Positions 16,555-25,839 of a stretch of 64,000 nt of DNA are shown piece by piece (the stretch's first letter is position 1; every line of letters starts with the position of its first letter). Below the pieces are notes generated by a model, which had not been told where the DNA came from, did no database searches, and worked only from the letters and a program-made list of their open reading frames with translations. The position numbers and the translations under genes are program-made. This stretch comes from an uncultured Olsenella sp. (GTDB lineage Bacteria > Actinomycetota > Coriobacteriia > Coriobacteriales > Atopobiaceae), in contig OMVJ01000016.1 of the NCBI GenBank assembly GCA_900314495.1, forward strand, positions 1 through 64,000. Direction: 5' to 3'.

Positions 16555-17468
16555 TACTGCTCGCCCCCCTTGTTGTAGGCGCGGCGGCGTTGCACGCGCT
16601 CCGTCACGACCGGCACGCTGAGTGCCAGCGCAACGATGATGGCCGAGAGCAGCTTCATGTCGTTGGCGTCCATGCCCATCTGCAGAACGATGGCGCGAAT
16701 CAGGAAGTAAACTATGGAGCCCACGACTGCGCTGATCAGGCGGGACGAGAAGCTGGACAGCTTGCCAGGGGTCATGCGGCCCAGAACCTCGCCGATGACG
16801 ATGGCGGCAAGGCCGATGACGATGGCGCCCGTGCCCATGCCGATGTCCGCGTACTTCTGGCTCTCGCAGATGAGGCCGCCGGAAAGGCCCACCAGCGCGT
16901 TGGAGATGGTCAGGGCAATCATCTTGGTGACGTTGGTGTTGACGCCCAGGGCGCGGATCATGTGCTCGTTGTTGCCGGTGGCGCGCAGGGCGGATCCGAT
17001 CTCCGTACCGAAGAACCAGTACATGATGGCGATTGTCAGCACGGCCACGATGACGCCCACGATGATGGCGCTCGCGTTGGACTGCAGCCCCGTGAGGTCG
17101 CTGATCTTGGAGAAGACCGTGTCGGACGTGAGCAGGGGCGTGTTGGACTTGCCCATGATTCGCAGGTTGATGGACCAGAGGCTGATCTGTGTGAGGATGC
17201 CGGCGAGAATGGCCGGAATCTCCAGCACGGTGGTGAGGAAGCCGGTCACGGCGCCGCAGACGGCACCCGCCAGCATGGCAACCAGGATTGCCACGGCCGG
17301 GTCCACGCCAGCCACCACCAGGACGGCGCAGACCGCGCCGCCCGTGGCGAAGCTTCCGTCCACCGTCAGGTCGGGAATGTCGAGCAGCTTGTAGGTGATG
17401 AATACGCCAAGCACCATGATGCCCCAGAGAATGCCCTGGGAAATGGCGCCCAGCAGTGCGTTGAGCAT
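16554..17468 (-). CDS. ABC transporter permease (TrpXYZ-like)
   Basis: Membrane subunit of about 304 residues with eight or nine hydrophobic segments, belonging to the branched-chain amino acid/ribose permease superfamily. The N-terminal YKLLDIPDLTVDGSFATGGA and central ALRATGNNEHMIRALGVN motifs (the ATPase-coupling loop) are typical of the TrpY-type permeases. It lies between the binding protein gene (27 bases upstream) and the ATPase gene (1-base overlap). The substrate is probably an aromatic amino acid or a related small molecule. Confidence 0.85.
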   Translation of the reverse strand: MLNALLGAISQGILWGIMVLGVFITYKLLDIPDLTVDGSFATGGAVCAVLVVAGVDPAVAILVAMLAGAVCGAVTGFLTTVLEIPAILAGILTQISLWSINLRIMGKSNTPLLTSDTVFSKISDLTGLQSNASAIIVGVIVAVLTIAIMYWFFGTEIGSALRATGNNEHMIRALGVNTNVTKMIALTISNALVGLSGGLICESQKYADIGMGTGAIVIGLAAIVIGEVLGRMTPGKLSSFSSRLISAVVGSIVYFLIRAIVLQMGMDANDMKLLSAIIVALALSVPVVTERVQRRRAYNKGGEQ

Positions 17469-17495
17469 GCTGTGGTACCTCCAGATGACGGGTGA

Positions 17496-18482
17496 TTACG
17501 CGTCCAGGACGGAGAGGTCGATGCCCAGGGCCTCGGCCATGTCCTCGTTCTTGACCACGGTGAGCTGGGCGGTCTCCTCGTGCTCGATGGCCATCTCGGC
17601 GGGTTTCTTGCCCTCGGTCAGGATCTCCACACCCATCTGGCCGGCCATCTTGCCCAGCTCCTTGTAGTCGATGGAGAGGGTGCAGATGCCGCACTGCATG
17701 CACATGTTCTCCTCGCCGGCGATGATGGGGAGCTTGCCCTCCTTGGCGATCTGGCCAACCTGCGCGGCACCGGCGGCGATGGTGTTGTCGGTGGGGGCGT
17801 AGACGGCGTCCACCTTGCCGACCATGGACTCGACCACGGACTGGATTTCGTTGGAGCTGGAGACGGTGTAGCGGTCGTGGGTGAGGCCCGCGGCGTCGCA
17901 GGCGGCCTCGGCCATCTCCACCTGGATCACGGAGTTGGCCTCGGCGGTGCAATAGAGCATGCCTACGTGCTTGGCCTCGGGCAGGACCTTCTGCAGCATG
18001 GCGATCTGCTCGTCCACGGGGTTCATGTCGGAGGAGCCGGTAAGGTTGCCGCCGGGGGCGTCGTTGTCGGCCACCAGGCCGGAGGCTGCGTAGTCGGTGA
18101 TGGCGGTGCCCACGATGGGGATGTCCTGTGTGGCGGCGGCCACGGCCTGGGCAGCCGGCGTGGCAATGACGAAGATGAGGTCGTCGCCGTCACCGACCAG
18201 CTTGGAGGCGATGGTGGCGCAGGCGGACTGGTCGTTCTGGGCGTTCTGCTGGTCAATCTCGTACTTGATGCCAGAGTCATCCAGCGCAGCCACGATGCCC
18301 TCGTTGGCGGCATCGAGCGCGGGGTGCTCGGTCAGCTGGAGGACGCCGATCTTGTAGGTCTTGTCGCTGCTTGCGGCGGAACCGGATTCAGAGCTAGCGC
18401 TCTGCGAGCCGCTGCAGCCTGCGAGTGCCATGAGGCCAAGGGTGCCACCAGCGATGAAAGAACGCCTAGAGATGTTGCTCAT
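17496..18482 (-). CDS. ABC transporter substrate-binding lipoprotein (TrpX-like)
   Basis: The N-terminus SRRSFIAGG plus lipobox ALAGC (Cys 23) indicates a twin-arginine-type lipoprotein signal. A Ser-rich linker then leads to a periplasmic-binding fold (KIGVLQLTEHPALDAANEG, IVGTAITDYAASGLV, NMNPVDEQ-like region) of the ABC_sub_bind/TrpX family. ATG 18482 has GGGAGGC upstream. It is the first gene of a three-gene operon with permease and ATPase, and captures the ligand on the outer membrane face of the cell. An unusual CMQCGIC cluster appears near residue 262. Confidence 0.85.
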   Translation of the reverse strand: MSNISRRSFIAGGTLGLMALAGCSGSQSASSESGSAASSDKTYKIGVLQLTEHPALDAANEGIVAALDDSGIKYEIDQQNAQNDQSACATIASKLVGDGDDLIFVIATPAAQAVAAATQDIPIVGTAITDYAASGLVADNDAPGGNLTGSSDMNPVDEQIAMLQKVLPEAKHVGMLYCTAEANSVIQVEMAEAACDAAGLTHDRYTVSSSNEIQSVVESMVGKVDAVYAPTDNTIAAGAAQVGQIAKEGKLPIIAGEENMCMQCGICTLSIDYKELGKMAGQMGVEILTEGKKPAEMAIEHEETAQLTVVKNEDMAEALGIDLSVLDA

Positions 18483-18504
18483 GATTGCCTCCCAAACATC
18501 ACAA

Positions 18505-18573
18505 CTGGGGCAGATACGCCCCAGTCTCATTAGTGTGGGAATGATTTTATCTGCCCTTCGGCGAGTCTGTTCA
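18505..18573 (-). promoter_or_regulatory. Candidate promoter and leader hairpin of the TrpXYZ-like operon
   Basis: On the minus strand TGAACA, 18 bases, TAAAAT form a weak promoter. Between it and the start, CTGGGGC/GCCCCAG makes a 7-bp hairpin. No T-box or trp leader peptide features are visible. Confidence 0.35.
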
Positions 18574-18786
18574 GTTTTGATTTATGTGGGAACACGTGTG
18601 TCACGAGTTCGAAACTTTTGGACGGCCCGCGTCGCGTTGCTCGTGCCGCGCAGCGCGGGGATTGCCGCGGTTTGTAAGCTGTCAGCTAACCACGAGACGG
18701 CCTTGGAAGGGTATTCTTCCCGGACAACTTTGGTTTCAGAGCCTTGCGTCGCAGTTGGGCTCGCTGAGTTCGGAGGAGATGGTTCC

Positions 18787-19158
18787 ATGAAGGTCTGGAA
18801 GCTTGTGTCGGGCATTCTCTCTATCGTTCTGACTTTGATCGTGATGATGCAGTCGTGCGCCGCCGGCGCCTACAATGCCCTGGAAGAGAACGGCGAGGTC
18901 AGCGGTAGTGCGGGCTTCGTTGTTGCGATCATGCTGCTGGCGGGCGGCATCGTCTCAATCGTGACCAGGGAAAGCGCCGGCAAGGGCGGCAACATTGCGA
19001 TGATCGTGCTGTTCGGCCTTGGCGCGCTGCTTGGCTTCACGATGGCGGGCTCCTACTCAGACCTGAACATCTGGGCCGGTTGGTGCCTGATCTGCGTGGT
19101 CATTGGCGTGGTGTCCCTGGTCAAGGGCGGAAAGGCCGAGAAGCCCAAGACGGAGTAA
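18787..19158 (+). CDS. Small four-helix membrane protein of unknown function
   Basis: 123 residues with four hydrophobic segments (about 6-26, 43-60, 70-87 and 94-112) and a Lys-rich cytoplasmic end. GGAGG precedes ATG 18787. It is not a recognisable family member; the pattern resembles small DUF-type membrane proteins found near stress genes in Actinobacteria. It stands between the divergent ABC operon and an orphan antitoxin-like gene. Confidence 0.7.
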   Translation: MKVWKLVSGILSIVLTLIVMMQSCAAGAYNALEENGEVSGSAGFVVAIMLLAGGIVSIVTRESAGKGGNIAMIVLFGLGALLGFTMAGSYSDLNIWAGWCLICVVIGVVSLVKGGKAEKPKTE

Positions 19159-19264
19159 CGGCTAAACTTGAGCGAGCAAGTCTTGGTGTGAACGAAGGCG
19201 GCTCCGCAAACGCGGGTCGTCTTCGCTGTGCGCAATTCGATCAGCTGGATGCTGGCATACCGAG

Positions 19265-19504
19265 GTGATAGAGGTGCCAACAGAAGAGCTCGAGAAGCTC
19301 ATTGCAGGCCTGAGCGAGGAGAACTATGCGGCGGTCGTTAAGTTTGCGCAGTATCTCTCCAGTCAGCAGCAAGAGGATTCGTTACATTCGCAAGATCCGC
19401 AAGATGTATCAAAGCGGATTGGTGCTGGAAAGGGTCTGTTCACGGCGCCCGAAGACTTCGACGCATGTAACGATGAAGTGGCCACTCTGTTTGGTGCCGT
19501 GTAG
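19265..19504 (+). CDS. Orphan antitoxin-like small protein
   Basis: 79 residues, GTG start at 19265 (weak ribosome binding site; GTG 19274 is an alternative). The N-terminal EELEKLIAGLSEENYAAVVKFAQYLSSQQ helix and a C-terminal ACNDEVATLFG tail are the layout of DUF2281/Phd-type antitoxins, where the tail wraps a toxin. No toxin gene follows: the helicase gene ends nine bases downstream on the other strand. Either the toxin has been lost or the protein acts alone. Confidence 0.55.
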   Translation: MIEVPTEELEKLIAGLSEENYAAVVKFAQYLSSQQQEDSLHSQDPQDVSKRIGAGKGLFTAPEDFDACNDEVATLFGAV

Positions 19505-19513
19505 GCCCTGTTA

Positions 19514-21928
19514 TTAGTACTCCAACTCCGGGTAGCTTCCTGGATCTAGTGCCGCGCTGTCCATGGGCACGCTGGGTGCGTCCGGCCAACTGAGCACGCG
19601 GTCCAGCATGCCCGGCACATCCAGGACCGCGTAGGCAAAGCCCTTGCGAATGAGCTCCTCCGGCACGAACTCGTCGTACTTGTCGAAGTAGGGGACCTCC
19701 TGCGGGTAGAGCAGGTCCAGCGGGTCGAAGGGTGTGGCAGCTTCCTCCTTCAACACGCGGTAGAACGTCTCCGCATCGGCACGCATGGTGAACTGCATGA
19801 AGTAGGGGCGTGACGAGTCTAAGCCCTTAAGGCCCAGTCTGTCGGCGCACTTGATTTTGAGAAAGCGCTCCAGAGCGAGGAAGGCATAGCTGCCCAGCCA
19901 CGGGAAGAGGCACCAGGAAGTCCCGCCCAGGCGGATGAGGGGCTCGGTCGCCACGTGCGCGTTGGCCGCCACGTGGCGGGCCTGCCGGATGCGTGCCACC
20001 GCGTTGTGCTTGAGGTAGGGGTAACCGCGTTCCTCCTGCAACGCGGTGCGCATGCGCTCCAGGATCTTGGTGTTGATGTCACCGGCGACCATGCCAAAGA
20101 ACGCGGGCACCTTGCCCTTGACCTTGGTGCACTCGATGAGGTGGCGCTTGTAATCAATCTCCTCGATGACCCAGACGGCGCCAGCGATGGCGATGCGCTC
20201 ACCCACGGGTGGCGGTTGCACGATGGTGCCCAGTTCCTCGGATTCGCTACGGACCGTGAACTCCTCGTCTTCAGAGAAGACCGCATAGAACTTGAAGTTG
20301 TTCGTCACGCGCTCACCCGCGAGGCCCACGATGAGGCCGCCCTCGTCTGTGCGCTGGATGTGGTCAATCTCCAGCAGGTGTTGCAGCAGGGTACGGAAGT
20401 CATCGGTGGTAACGCGGTGGAAGGGCGTGAGCGTGAGCACGCGCCGGGCAAGCTCGGCGGGGGTCAGTTCGCCGGAGCTTGCCAGCGTGGCCATGGTCTG
20501 ATGGTAGAGGAGGCTGTAGGGAAGGCCGTCCAGCCTCGGGGGTTCCACCCAGCGCTCCTCCAGGTACAGCTGAACCAGGGCGATTCCCTGCAGCAACTTC
20601 CAGGGGATGGTCTCCGGCATGAGGGCACGGGCCTCTGGCTCCTCCTCGCGCATCAGAAACCACATCTCCGGCGGCTGGCCGCGACGTCCGGTGCGGCCCA
20701 TGCGCTGCAGGAACGAGCTTACCGTGAAGGGGGCGTCAATCTGGAAGGCGCGCTCAAGGCGGCCGATGTCTATGCCCAGCTCAAGCGTGGCGGTGGTGAC
20801 GGTGGTGAGGTTCATGTCCTCGTCACGCATGAGCTCCTCGGCAGACTCGCGCAAGCTTGCGGAGAGGTTGCCGTGGTGAATGAGGAAGCGGTCGGGCTCA
20901 CCCTCTGCCTCGCAGTACTGGCGCAGCGTGGTGGTAACGGATTCCGCCTCCTCACGCGAGTTGGCAAACACCAGGCATTTGCGTCCACGCGTGTGTTCGT
21001 AGACGTAGGCCAGGCCTGGGTCGGCAAAGACGGGCGCCTGGTCCGTTGGTGCCTCTGGGGCAGGCTGTTCTGGGTCTGGCATGGGGTCTGCGTCCGTCGC
21101 GTTGAGGTCTCGCGGCGGAACCCTCTCCTCCTGGGGCGATGCGTTGGGCGTGGGTGCCTCGTACGTGGGCTCGTCGGGCGCGGGCCCACGGCTGATGCCA
21201 TCCTCGCCGCGTTCGGGGGCCTGCGGTCCCGTGATGTAAAAGTGCTCCATGGAGAGGCGCCAGCGCTCCTTGGGCGCATCCATGCGCGGAATGATGCAGG
21301 AGCGTCCCGTGCCCATGCTGAGATATGCGCCCGTTGCCTCTGGGTTGCCGATGGTGGCCGAAAGGCCGATGCGCCGGGGGTTCACGCCCGCAAGGCGCGA
21401 GAGCCTCTCGATGCAGCAGAGCGTCTGGTCGCCTCGGTCCCCGCGCAGCAGCGAGTGCACCTCGTCGATGACAACGAAGCGTAGGTCACCGAATATGCGC
21501 CCGATGGCGGAGTGACGGTGCAGGAGCATGGACTCAAGCGATTCCGGCGTGATCTGCAGGACGCCGGAGGGATGCTTGAGCATCTTCGCCTTATGCGACT
21601 GGGAGACGTCACCGTGCCAGTGCCACACAGGAATGTCCCCCATGGCGCAAAGGTCTTCTAGGCGAAGGAACTGGTCGTTGATGAGGGCCTTCAGCGGGCC
21701 GATGTAGATGACCCCCACCGACGAGGGTGGGTCCTCCCAAAGCTCAGTGAGGATGGGGAAGAAGGCTGCCTCCGTCTTGCCGGAGGCAGTGGATGCCGTG
21801 AGGAGCACGTTGTCATCTGTGTTGAAGATGGCGTCCGCGGCTGCGACCTGCACGGAGCGCAGGTTCTCCCAGTCGTGCTCGTAAATGAAGTCCTGTATGA
21901 AGGGCGCGTAGCGGTCGAACACTCCCAT
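19514..21928 (-). CDS. SF2 DEAD/DEAH-box helicase, Lhr/BrxHI-like
   Basis: 804 residues. Motif I is TASGKTEAA (residues 45-53), motif II VIDEVHSLL, motif III GLSATIGNP, and motif VI QRMGRTGRRG. A Pro/Glu-rich insert of about 50 residues (near 235-290) separates the two RecA domains. A winged-helix and Lhr-core-like region follows to the end. Size and layout fit the BrxHI group of Lhr-like helicases known from BREX-type phage-defence islands rather than the 1,500-residue Lhr. It starts 16 bases after the stop of the BrxD-like ATPase gene, so both are in one operon. Likely remodels nucleic acid using ATP. Confidence 0.88.
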   Translation of the reverse strand: MGVFDRYAPFIQDFIYEHDWENLRSVQVAAADAIFNTDDNVLLTASTASGKTEAAFFPILTELWEDPPSSVGVIYIGPLKALINDQFLRLEDLCAMGDIPVWHWHGDVSQSHKAKMLKHPSGVLQITPESLESMLLHRHSAIGRIFGDLRFVVIDEVHSLLRGDRGDQTLCCIERLSRLAGVNPRRIGLSATIGNPEATGAYLSMGTGRSCIIPRMDAPKERWRLSMEHFYITGPQAPERGEDGISRGPAPDEPTYEAPTPNASPQEERVPPRDLNATDADPMPDPEQPAPEAPTDQAPVFADPGLAYVYEHTRGRKCLVFANSREEAESVTTTLRQYCEAEGEPDRFLIHHGNLSASLRESAEELMRDEDMNLTTVTTATLELGIDIGRLERAFQIDAPFTVSSFLQRMGRTGRRGQPPEMWFLMREEEPEARALMPETIPWKLLQGIALVQLYLEERWVEPPRLDGLPYSLLYHQTMATLASSGELTPAELARRVLTLTPFHRVTTDDFRTLLQHLLEIDHIQRTDEGGLIVGLAGERVTNNFKFYAVFSEDEEFTVRSESEELGTIVQPPPVGERIAIAGAVWVIEEIDYKRHLIECTKVKGKVPAFFGMVAGDINTKILERMRTALQEERGYPYLKHNAVARIRQARHVAANAHVATEPLIRLGGTSWCLFPWLGSYAFLALERFLKIKCADRLGLKGLDSSRPYFMQFTMRADAETFYRVLKEEAATPFDPLDLLYPQEVPYFDKYDEFVPEELIRKGFAYAVLDVPGMLDRVLSWPDAPSVPMDSAALDPGSYPELEY

Positions 21929-21944
21929 GGTGGATCACCTGCGA

Positions 21945-23336
21945 CTATATCTCGAACTCGGTGAAGTCGTCGTCACGTGGGGCCGTGCCTGCGGCGCGGG
22001 TGGTTGCCGCGGCATGCGCCGTCGCGGCAGTTTCACGTGCTGCGACGGGCGACTCCACCGGCTGCGAGAACTTGTCCGAGCCGAGTAGGTCCGACAGCTT
22101 TAGCTGCGGATTCTGCGCCAGGATGTCCAGCATCTCCACGAAGTCACGAATGACCTCACGTGGGGTGAGGTGCGTGTCGGCCCCCACACGGCCGTACTCC
22201 ACCTGCAGGAAGGTGACGAGGTCGTCCTGCGTGATGGTGCGCTCGTAGCCAAAGAGTCCGGCATGGATGTTGGCGAGCTTTTCTATGAGCACCAGCAGCT
22301 CCTCATGCGTGAGCGGCTGCAAGCGAATGACGGGGGCCAGCATGTCCACGAGCCCCTCCTGTGCAAAACGGCCCTGTGTCAGGCGAGAGCGCAGCGCCTC
22401 GTAGGAGTAGAGCCCGCGCCGGCGGTCCTCAATGGACTGCGGTGTGCCGCCCATGATGATGCCCAGGTAGTGCGCCTTGCCCTGCAGGGTGTCGTTGTAC
22501 ATGGTGAGGATCTTCTCGTAGTTGTACTGGCGGCTGATGGCGTTGGGAATCTTGTACAGGTTCACCAGCTCGTCCACAAGGACGATGAGGCCCGCGTAGC
22601 CAGCCCCCTTGAGGAAGGTGGCAAAGAGCTTGAGATAGTCATACCAGTCGTCGTCTCCGATGGCGATGTTCACGCCAAGCTCCTGACGCGCCTCCGTCTT
22701 GTTGCGGTACTCGCCGCGGAACCACTTGGTGACGCTTGCCATGGTCTCGTCGTCGCCCTCCAAGTGGGCGCGCCAGTACAGCGTGAGCAGGCGGGCGAAG
22801 TCGTAGCCATGCACCAGCTCCTGCAGCGAGCGGATGGTCTGGAGGATGCGCCGTTCTACGGCATCGGCGAATCCGGGGTCGTCGCGCGTGATGCCTTCAT
22901 CCAGCGTGACCTCTGACTCGACGTTGGAGATCCAGCGGTCGAGAATGAGGTTGAGCGCGCCGCCCTCCGGACGCGTCTTGGTGGAAAGGTTGCGGATGAG
23001 CTCGCGGTAGGTGGCCAGGCCCTGACCGTTACCACCCTGGAAGCGGCGTTCGGGCGAGAGGTCTGCGTCGCACACAACGAAGTTGTTGCCCATGGCGTGA
23101 TTGCGGATGGTCTGCAGCAGGAAGCTCTTGCCGCTGCCGTAGCGGCCCACCACAAAGCGGAAGCTGGCTCCGCCGTCCGCCACGAGTTCCAGATCGTGCA
23201 GGAGGGCGGCAATCTCCTTCTCGCGCCCGACGGTGATGTACGGCAGGCCGATGCGCGGCACGACGCCACCCTTGAGCGAGTTGATGATGACCGACGCGAT
23301 GCGCTTGGGTACGCGCGGGCTGTCCTGCTTCGCCAT
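21945..23336 (-). CDS. BrxD-like ATPase (DUF2791/BrxC_BrxD family)
   Basis: A 463-residue AAA-type ATPase. Walker A is GRYGSGKSFLLQ (about residues 64-75), Walker B GLIVLVDEL near 245, and the family hallmark ISRQYNYEKILTMYNDTLQG follows. The helicase-side end is Ala/Thr-rich and disordered. ATG 23336 is preceded by AGGAAGG. BrxD proteins occur with Lhr-like helicases in BREX type 2-like systems. Here the classic PglX methyltransferase, PglZ and PglY are absent. A LexA-type box overlaps its promoter, suggesting DNA-damage control. Confidence 0.87.
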   Translation of the reverse strand: MAKQDSPRVPKRIASVIINSLKGGVVPRIGLPYITVGREKEIAALLHDLELVADGGASFRFVVGRYGSGKSFLLQTIRNHAMGNNFVVCDADLSPERRFQGGNGQGLATYRELIRNLSTKTRPEGGALNLILDRWISNVESEVTLDEGITRDDPGFADAVERRILQTIRSLQELVHGYDFARLLTLYWRAHLEGDDETMASVTKWFRGEYRNKTEARQELGVNIAIGDDDWYDYLKLFATFLKGAGYAGLIVLVDELVNLYKIPNAISRQYNYEKILTMYNDTLQGKAHYLGIIMGGTPQSIEDRRRGLYSYEALRSRLTQGRFAQEGLVDMLAPVIRLQPLTHEELLVLIEKLANIHAGLFGYERTITQDDLVTFLQVEYGRVGADTHLTPREVIRDFVEMLDILAQNPQLKLSDLLGSDKFSQPVESPVAARETAATAHAAATTRAAGTAPRDDDFTEFEI

Positions 23337-23417
23337 GGTCTGACCGTCCTTCCTGTGAGTGCGTGCGGGCACCAGGTGGGATGCCGCACCGAAGCTCCTA
23401 AGTCTCTTGGAGCACAT

Positions 23418-23458
23418 ATGGTACACCCTTGCGGATGTGGGAACAAGTGTTCTATACT
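23418..23458. promoter_or_regulatory. Divergent promoters with LexA-type box
   Basis: GAACAAGTGTTC (23441-23452) fits the Gram-positive LexA box (GAAC-RNRY-GTTC). On the minus strand it overlaps the -35 of TTGTTC-17-TACCAT, which faces the ATPase-helicase operon. On the plus strand it fills the spacer of TTGCGG-18-TATACT (23429-23458), which faces the acyltransferase. Bound LexA would block both. Confidence 0.6.
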
Positions 23459-23580
23459 AATTCGCGGAACTCAGAGTTGTTGCAAGTGAGGACTGGGTTG
23501 CGCGCAGAGGTTCGGCGCGTCAGCTGCCGTAGTACCATTGCGTAACGTTTCTATCGCTCATTATGCATAGAGGGGGTCCC

Positions 23581-25839
23581 ATGACTTCAGGCCCACATTC
23601 CTCCTCGCGTATGCGGGGAGGGGTCCCGCGCACAGCATCAAATGGAGGCCGGCCCACTGGGTCTGGCAAGCGCTACGTAGCCTCGCTCGACGGGTTGCGC
23701 GCCATTTGCTGCATTGGCGTGGTGCTGTACCACATTGGCCTGAGCCATTGCCAAGGCGGGCTGCTGGGCGTGACCGTCCTCTTTGTGCTTTCGGGGTATC
23801 TGGCAACCGCTGGCCTTTTGCGCGAGCTCGCCACCACCCGCACCATCAAGGTCTGGAGCTACTGGAAGCGCCGCCTGTGGCGTCTCATGCCGCAGGTCAT
23901 AGCCTTCCTGGTGGTCACGGCCTGCCTCACCGCCACCCTGAACCAAGTATTGTTCACCAAGCTGCGGCAGGATTTCTTGCCCGCCCTCCTGGGCTACCTC
24001 AACTGGGCCAAGATCTTTGGGAATGAGTCCTATTTTGCCGCCGCTGAGGCCCCGTCGCCCGTCACTCACTTCTGGTCTTTGGCCATAGAGGCCCAGTTCT
24101 TCCTGGTTTGGCCACTCGTCCTTCTGCTCTTGCGGCGTCTTCGCGTGCGCATGAAGTGGACCAAAATCGGGACCTTGGCGGCGGTCGTCGTGTCTACCGG
24201 CCTCATGGCGGTGCTCTACACCCCTGGTACCGACCCCTCACGTGCCTACTACGGCACCGACACTCGTGCCCAGAGCCTGCTCTTGGGAGCCTTTGTTGCC
24301 ATGGTGTGGCCAATGCGGAAGCGCTCCAGCAAACCGATGGCTGCCTATCGCAACCCGCGAGATCGCGCCCTGCTCAATGCGGGGAGCGTCGTCGCACCCC
24401 TGGCAATAGTTGTTTTGATGGTCGCCACCAACGGCTACTCCAGCTTCTCGTACTGGGGCGGAACGCTGCTCGTCTCCGTTGTTGCCGCCGTCGCCCTTGA
24501 GTCCTTGCTGGTGCCGGGCACCGTGGGCAACAGGGTCCTGTCCCTTGGGCCGCTGGCATGGGTTGGCAAGCGCTCCTACGCCATCTACCTCTGGCACTTT
24601 CCTATAGTCGAGCTGCTGAACCCGCGCAACGCCACCGTGCCCCTGGCCTGGTGGCAGGTCTTGCTGCAGCTGCTGCTGGTGATCGCGGTGGCGGAGCTTT
24701 CGTACGTGCTGGTGGAGCAGCCCTTCTCGCACGGGCACAGGCAGGTTGTGGACTGGTTCCGGCAGGCGGGAGGCGTAGGCCACGGTTCTGGCCAGCACGA
24801 TGAGCCGTCTGGTTTGCTTCGCTCGTCCCGGGTTCCGCGCGTTGCGGCCGCCGTTGCATGCTGCGTCCTTGTTGCCTGGGCTGGCGTTGCCATGGCGGTG
24901 GTTCCCGATGCGGGTGCCGCCGCTGAAGCCGACCAACCCAAGGTGATGCGCGCCAACCTTAAGAAGCCCCTCGTGGATGGGGTGTACGACGTGGTGCTCA
25001 TCGGTGACTCGGTCTCGCTGGGGGCACACGACAACTTGTCGGCAGAGTTCCCGCATGGCCTCATGGATACCGAGGGTAATCGCGAGATTGACGCTGGCAT
25101 GCAGAACTTGCAGAGCTACCTCGACGAGGGCGTGGTGGGCGACACCGTCGTCATCTCGCTGGGCACCAACGGCGTTCTGTCTGAAGAGGACCTGGAGAAG
25201 ATTCACCAGATGGTGGGGAACGATCGGCAGCTGTACTTCGTGAACCTGCGTTCCCCCAATGCCAAGGACATAGACAACAACGAGCTCATAAACAGCTTTG
25301 TTGCCAAGTATGACAACGTTCACCTCATCGACTGGCATGGGGCAACGGAGGGTCACAGCGAGTACCTCATAGAGGATGGCATCCACCTGACCGAGGAGGG
25401 GCGCGACGCCTACGCCACGTTGGTAAGGGACACCATTGGCTATGAGGAGCCCAATGAGGAGAACACCCATTACAGCCTGGCCTTCGTCGGCGATGACGTG
25501 GCCTTGGATGCGGCCAGCCAGCTTGCGGCAGCCTACCCCATGGGTGCAATCGACACGGCAGACCGTACCCCGGACGAGATTCTAGAGGCACTCAAGTCCT
25601 ACACCGACGGTGATTTGATAGGCAGCAACGTTGCCGTGTCGGTGGGCTGCAAGCAACCTTTGCAGAAATCGACGGTCGAGCAGATTGTTGCCGCGGCGGG
25701 AGAGAAGGGTGTGGCTGATCAACACCCGCACGGCCTCCAGCTTCTGCGCCGACACCAATGCCACCCTGCAAGAGGTGGCGGACGAGCACGACAACGTCCA
25801 GCTGGTGGATTGGTACGGTGCCTCCGCGGGTCACAGTGA
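23581..25839 (+). CDS. OafA-type acyltransferase with SGNH domains, frameshifted
   Basis: A membrane O-acyltransferase (acyltransferase 3 family) starting SLDGLRAICCIGVVLYHIGL with about ten membrane segments to residue 390, including the conserved RRLWRLMPQ region. It is followed by an extracytoplasmic SGNH esterase domain with GDSVSLGA (near residue 475), SLGTNG and the DGIHLTEEG His motif. Such enzymes O-acetylate peptidoglycan or surface polysaccharide. ATG 23581 follows GAGGGGG; the earlier ATG at 23563 has no site. A second SGNH copy begins near 637 but has GDD in place of GDS, then the frame breaks at 25707-25709 and ends in an unrelated tail. Inserted between genes of the defence-like cassette. 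Confidence 0.85.
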   Translation: MTSGPHSSSRMRGGVPRTASNGGRPTGSGKRYVASLDGLRAICCIGVVLYHIGLSHCQGGLLGVTVLFVLSGYLATAGLLRELATTRTIKVWSYWKRRLWRLMPQVIAFLVVTACLTATLNQVLFTKLRQDFLPALLGYLNWAKIFGNESYFAAAEAPSPVTHFWSLAIEAQFFLVWPLVLLLLRRLRVRMKWTKIGTLAAVVVSTGLMAVLYTPGTDPSRAYYGTDTRAQSLLLGAFVAMVWPMRKRSSKPMAAYRNPRDRALLNAGSVVAPLAIVVLMVATNGYSSFSYWGGTLLVSVVAAVALESLLVPGTVGNRVLSLGPLAWVGKRSYAIYLWHFPIVELLNPRNATVPLAWWQVLLQLLLVIAVAELSYVLVEQPFSHGHRQVVDWFRQAGGVGHGSGQHDEPSGLLRSSRVPRVAAAVACCVLVAWAGVAMAVVPDAGAAAEADQPKVMRANLKKPLVDGVYDVVLIGDSVSLGAHDNLSAEFPHGLMDTEGNREIDAGMQNLQSYLDEGVVGDTVVISLGTNGVLSEEDLEKIHQMVGNDRQLYFVNLRSPNAKDIDNNELINSFVAKYDNVHLIDWHGATEGHSEYLIEDGIHLTEEGRDAYATLVRDTIGYEEPNEENTHYSLAFVGDDVALDAASQLAAAYPMGAIDTADRTPDEILEALKSYTDGDLIGSNVAVSVGCKQPLQKSTVEQIVAAAGEKGVADQHPHGLQLLRRHQCHPARGGGRARQRPAGGLVRCLRGSQ

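Noticed and set aside
15748-17952. 734-residue fusion reading of ATPase with upstream sequence
   Set aside because: The upstream half is an out-of-frame shadow of permease and binding-protein genes; the ATPase starts at GTG 16554, overlapping the permease stop.
18583-18602. Second LexA box upstream of the TrpXYZ-like operon
   Set aside because: GAACACGTGTGT matches only one side of the box; the second half is not GTTC.
18483-18786. T-box or tryptophan leader
   Set aside because: No specifier loop, T-box sequence or Trp-rich leader peptide; only a short hairpin and a weak promoter.
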